Source: an uncultured Eisenbergiella sp. (GTDB lineage Bacteria; Bacillota; Clostridia; Lachnospirales; Lachnospiraceae). From it: a stretch of DNA of 53,822 nucleotides. Every line of letters begins with the position of its first letter. Within the stretch, counting starts at the first letter, position 1. Shown in pieces: positions 51,369-53,822 of the stretch. The notes under the pieces are model-generated. The model was not told the origin of the DNA. It saw only the letters and a program-made list of their open reading frames with translations, and did not search any database. Position numbers and translations under genes: made by a program. The stretch is taken from assembly GCA_947627215.1 (NCBI GenBank), contig CANQVD010000026.1, positions 1 through 53,822 on the forward strand, written 5' to 3'.

Positions 51369-52027
51369 TCCTCTTCCTCCTCAAAATCTTCCGGAATTAC
51401 CTGGTCTGTCAAATTTTCATTCCTTTGCACTTCTTCCTCCTCCGGCGTTTCCTTCAGATATTCTTTCACAACCGTCTGAAACTGCGGAACATCCCACCCA
51501 AACTGCAGGGAAGGATACAATTCAATCTGCATATCCTCCCCTTCTTCCTCGTCGTTGAAATTGATTAAGCTGTATTTTTTGAACAGACGAAAGGCCGCAT
51601 TCAAGTCTGCACGCACTAACGGCAGACCATAGGATTTCATTTTATCAATCAGATCTCCCTTCGTCACAAAATTTCCTTCATTATAACCGAGATTTTCCAG
51701 ATAAACCTCCCAGAGCACCAGCAAAAGATGATATTGCAGTGTCGTAAATGTTACCACATTAGCGCGTTTCAAGCCTGTTGTTTCCGCATCCTCCTCGCTG
51801 GCTATCAGCATGCAGACACCGGTTTTTTCATCAATAATCACATCAAATCCTATCATTCTAAGATACTCGGAAATATCCTGCCGGTTCGATTCCCTGGAAA
51901 CAAACTGATACAATTTTTCATCCTTACTTTGAAGAATGAAGGTCGATTCCAGAAGCTTTCGTATGCTCCGCTTAAACAGATTGATACTCTCTTCCTTTAC
52001 AGAAATCTCCAGACGAATATCACTCAT
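51365..52027 (-). CDS. jetB: Wadjet subunit JetB (DUF4194)
   Basis: A 220-residue protein of two winged-helix-like halves with an acidic C-terminal tail (EEEEVQ ... PEDFEEEEE). Landmarks are SIRKLLESTFILQSKDEKLYQFV and the conserved VVTFTTLQYHLLLVLWEVYLE. JetB is the KITE-like partner that binds the JetA kleisin. Start ATG 52027 overlaps the jetA stop by eight bases (ATGAGTGA), and the stop overlaps jetC. Confidence 0.88.
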   Translation of the reverse strand: MSDIRLEISVKEESINLFKRSIRKLLESTFILQSKDEKLYQFVSRESNRQDISEYLRMIGFDVIIDEKTGVCMLIASEEDAETTGLKRANVVTFTTLQYHLLLVLWEVYLENLGYNEGNFVTKGDLIDKMKSYGLPLVRADLNAAFRLFKKYSLINFNDEEEGEDMQIELYPSLQFGWDVPQFQTVVKEYLKETPEEEEVQRNENLTDQVIPEDFEEEEE

Positions 52028-53438
52028 TGCTCTCCCTCCTCTTCACAGTTACTTTACGAATTCCCGCGATCTGCGTTTCTATCATGCCATCACCGAGTTC
52101 CACTTCATAGGGAAAGCCTTCTGTTCCGGAATATATAATACTGGCGGCAAACATGATCGCATCATCTCTGGTACGAATCCTGCTCTCCTCAATCTGAATT
52201 TTCTTCCGGGCTCCCATCAATTGTTCAAAATATCTCTGCACATTCTCCATATTATATCGATCCGGTGCCCCAGACAGCAGTTCATCTGTCAAACGCTGCC
52301 GTTCCTCTTTTGACAGAGTACTCACGGGCAAACCTGCCGTCTTCCGGTTCGGATTGGACTTTTTTCGCCGCTCAAATGACTTTTTCCCAATATAGCCCAT
52401 ACTCATCAGGCGGTGCGTCTCAGCTAACCGGCGCAGTATCGCTTCTCTATCCTCATCATCCAGATTCTTCATAAGAATCAGAAGCCGATTTAATTCATGC
52501 TCCAGATTTGTATTATTGCTGACTACCATCATCATTCTGGTGGAATACAGATTATAATAGGTGTTGATTTTTCGGTCGATGTAATCCATTTCCTTCTCAT
52601 ATTCCAGATTGATAAAGCTGTCCAATTCTGCAAACTGACGATCAATTTTTTCCTTTACCCGTACCTCTTCCAGATTTTCGATTCGCCGGCAATCTTCAAT
52701 CATGCGGCCGTACAGTTCCGATTGCCGCAGCTTTCGCAGCATTCGATCAATGTCCGCTATATAAGACGGTATCATCCCGCTCTTCTTTATGAAAAAATAA
52801 TCGTTAAAAAACCGGTTCAGCAATTCATCCTTAATCAAAAACTGTCCAAAGCTGTTGGCATCCGCCATTTTAAGCACAGCCCGCATAATCTCCCGAATGC
52901 TGTCCTTCAGAATCAGCAAATCATTCTTTAAATCACACTCATTTTCCACCAGCGGAACTAAGACGTTCTGGTAAGGACGTATTGCCCGGGCACTGTCCCT
53001 TCCAAAGGAGGATTTTAAAATCTCATACATGGAAAATATATGGTTCGTAATTGCACCATTGGCATCCCCGTCAAAAATTTTGTGAATCGCGTCAATCAAT
53101 TTCCGGCAGTATGCTGACACCGATGCAATATTATCCCCGCTGCGCCCGATCTCCTGAGGCGTAATCCAGCCGCACATCCGAAAATACCGCAGAATCGCAG
53201 AGGCATTCTCCTGCGGACTTTTCCCGCTTCCTACCTCTTCTCCGATATTTTCCGTCTCTATGGTATACTCGCAGTTTTTCAAATACAGAATCAGCGTATT
53301 CCTGGCATCTGTCTCATAAAGAACGGAAATCTCCTTCGACTTCTCAATCAACTGATCAATGCAGGCCATGTATATTTCTCTGTTGCGGCAACAAAACGGA
53401 TTGAAAAATTTTTCATCAATTAATTCAAAAAATGACAT
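52020..53438 (-). CDS. jetA: Wadjet kleisin subunit JetA
   Basis: A 472-residue, largely helical protein beginning MSFFELIDEKFFNPFCCRNR, which I recognise as the opening of the JetA family found in Firmicutes Wadjet systems; it is distinct from the DUF3375 JetA of type I. It links the two JetC heads as kleisin. The start at 53438 follows AAGGGG; 16 extra in-frame codons lack a ribosome site. It is the first gene of a tightly overlapping jetABCD operon. The JetA class suggests Wadjet type II, but the subtype needs a profile search. Confidence 0.85.
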   Translation of the reverse strand: MSFFELIDEKFFNPFCCRNREIYMACIDQLIEKSKEISVLYETDARNTLILYLKNCEYTIETENIGEEVGSGKSPQENASAILRYFRMCGWITPQEIGRSGDNIASVSAYCRKLIDAIHKIFDGDANGAITNHIFSMYEILKSSFGRDSARAIRPYQNVLVPLVENECDLKNDLLILKDSIREIMRAVLKMADANSFGQFLIKDELLNRFFNDYFFIKKSGMIPSYIADIDRMLRKLRQSELYGRMIEDCRRIENLEEVRVKEKIDRQFAELDSFINLEYEKEMDYIDRKINTYYNLYSTRMMMVVSNNTNLEHELNRLLILMKNLDDEDREAILRRLAETHRLMSMGYIGKKSFERRKKSNPNRKTAGLPVSTLSKEERQRLTDELLSGAPDRYNMENVQRYFEQLMGARKKIQIEESRIRTRDDAIMFAASIIYSGTEGFPYEVELGDGMIETQIAGIRKVTVKRRESNE

Positions 53439-53495
53439 TGTCTGTCCCCTTCTCGTTCGATCCGAAGAAAACCTTCCATTTTTCAAAGTGACATC

Positions 53496-53522
53496 ATTAT
53501 ATCATGAAGCGACATTTTTTTG
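53496..53522 (-). promoter_or_regulatory. jet operon promoter
   Basis: Minus strand TATAAT (53496-53501) with a weak -35 (TTCAAA-like) 17 bases before it, within an A/T-tract palindrome. It lies 57 bases upstream of jetA. Confidence 0.5.
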
Positions 53523-53772
53523 AAAAAATATTATGCAATTTTAAATATGGAATGAACCCCTGCAGCCGACATCGTTTCAGACTGACGGGCCTGCGGAGGG
53601 CGGCGGCCAGGGTGAACAGCAGTCCCTGCCGGGCATTTTTTCTAAACTGAAATTCGTTCCTGCCGCTTTTTTCGTCAATGCGGATATACGATAAACCGGA
53701 AATTAATATTGTTCAACAAAAAATTTTTATGTTTTTTCAAAAAAGCCCATGTTTTACAGTTTTAATGTCAAA
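53523..53772. other. intergenic region upstream of jetABCD
   Basis: AT-rich apart from a GC-rich patch near 53560-53635. No frame with a ribosome site was found. It may hold remnants of an older gene. Confidence 0.4.
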
Positions 53773-53814
53773 AGATCCCTGCACTGCCCATAAATACGGA
53801 CTTTGCAGGGATCT
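53773..53814. terminator. hairpin at the window end
   Basis: AGATCCCTGCA (53773-53783) pairs with TGCAGGGATCT (53804-53814). On the minus strand TTTTGACATT follows, so it probably ends a gene lying beyond the window. Confidence 0.6.
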
Positions 53815-53822
53815 TCTCTATG

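Overview
The window reads as chromosomal DNA of a spore-forming, Gram-positive member of the Clostridia, most likely a high-GC Lachnospiraceae-type gut anaerobe. The evidence is T-box leaders in front of trp and ileS genes, a spoIID-spoIIQ pair, strong AGGAGG ribosome sites, TTG starts, a YbhJ-type aconitase and a long type-2-like IleS. No rRNA, tRNA, CRISPR array or intact transposase gene was seen. The genus cannot be fixed from the sequence alone.

Layout. (1) 1-8.8 kb is an AT-richer accessory island, almost all on the minus strand. It holds a broken Fic toxin with its antitoxin, three SAM methyltransferases, three Nudix hydrolases, one intact and one broken GNAT acetyltransferase, an MccF-like S66 peptidase, an orphan truncated AbrB antitoxin, a YbaK deacylase and an AAA/DUF4143 ATPase. 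Near-identical direct repeats (65-84 and 8760-8777) bracket it, and one of them lies at the Fic break. (2) 8.8-16.1 kb is a complete tryptophan operon, trpEGDCFBA, behind a consensus promoter and a Trp T-box riboswitch. (3) 16.4-22.6 kb carries, on the minus strand, an amidohydrolase, spoIIQ, spoIID and a YbhJ-like aconitase-family hydratase. A divergent AraC regulator follows. (4) 23.8-29 kb is an RND pump with a lipoprotein adaptor. (5) 29.4-36 kb holds glycogen phosphorylase, a LysR regulator divergent from a MATE transporter, and a second DUF4143 ATPase. (6) 36.3-42.8 kb is a complete phosphate regulon, pstSCAB-phoU-phoB-phoR, with a putative Pho box. (7) 43-46.6 kb is ileS behind an Ile-type T-box leader. 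(8) 46.8-53.5 kb is a four-gene Wadjet (jetABCD) anti-plasmid defence operon with overlapping genes and lower GC.

The least explained feature is a set of intergenic hairpin elements. Two related four-hairpin units (A 9290-9421, B 12517-12652) lie inside the trp operon. They share loops and order, but their stem sequences differ with compensation on both sides. Two larger fold-back elements (C 16105-16331, D 34468-34678) share a central core but have outer arms that are self-complementary and unrelated between copies. A small tandem pair at 36111-36161 repeats the pattern of a constant loop with a changed stem. This points to a structured-RNA family or to a mechanism that rewrites one arm from the other. 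It is the best candidate here for something undescribed.

The functional blocks are coherent: tRNA-sensed amino-acid biosynthesis and charging (trp, ileS), phosphate sensing and uptake (pst-pho), sporulation engulfment (spoIID, spoIIQ), efflux (RND, MATE), carbon storage (glgP) and plasmid defence (jet). Assignments rest on recognised motifs, gene order and start signals only; no database search was run.
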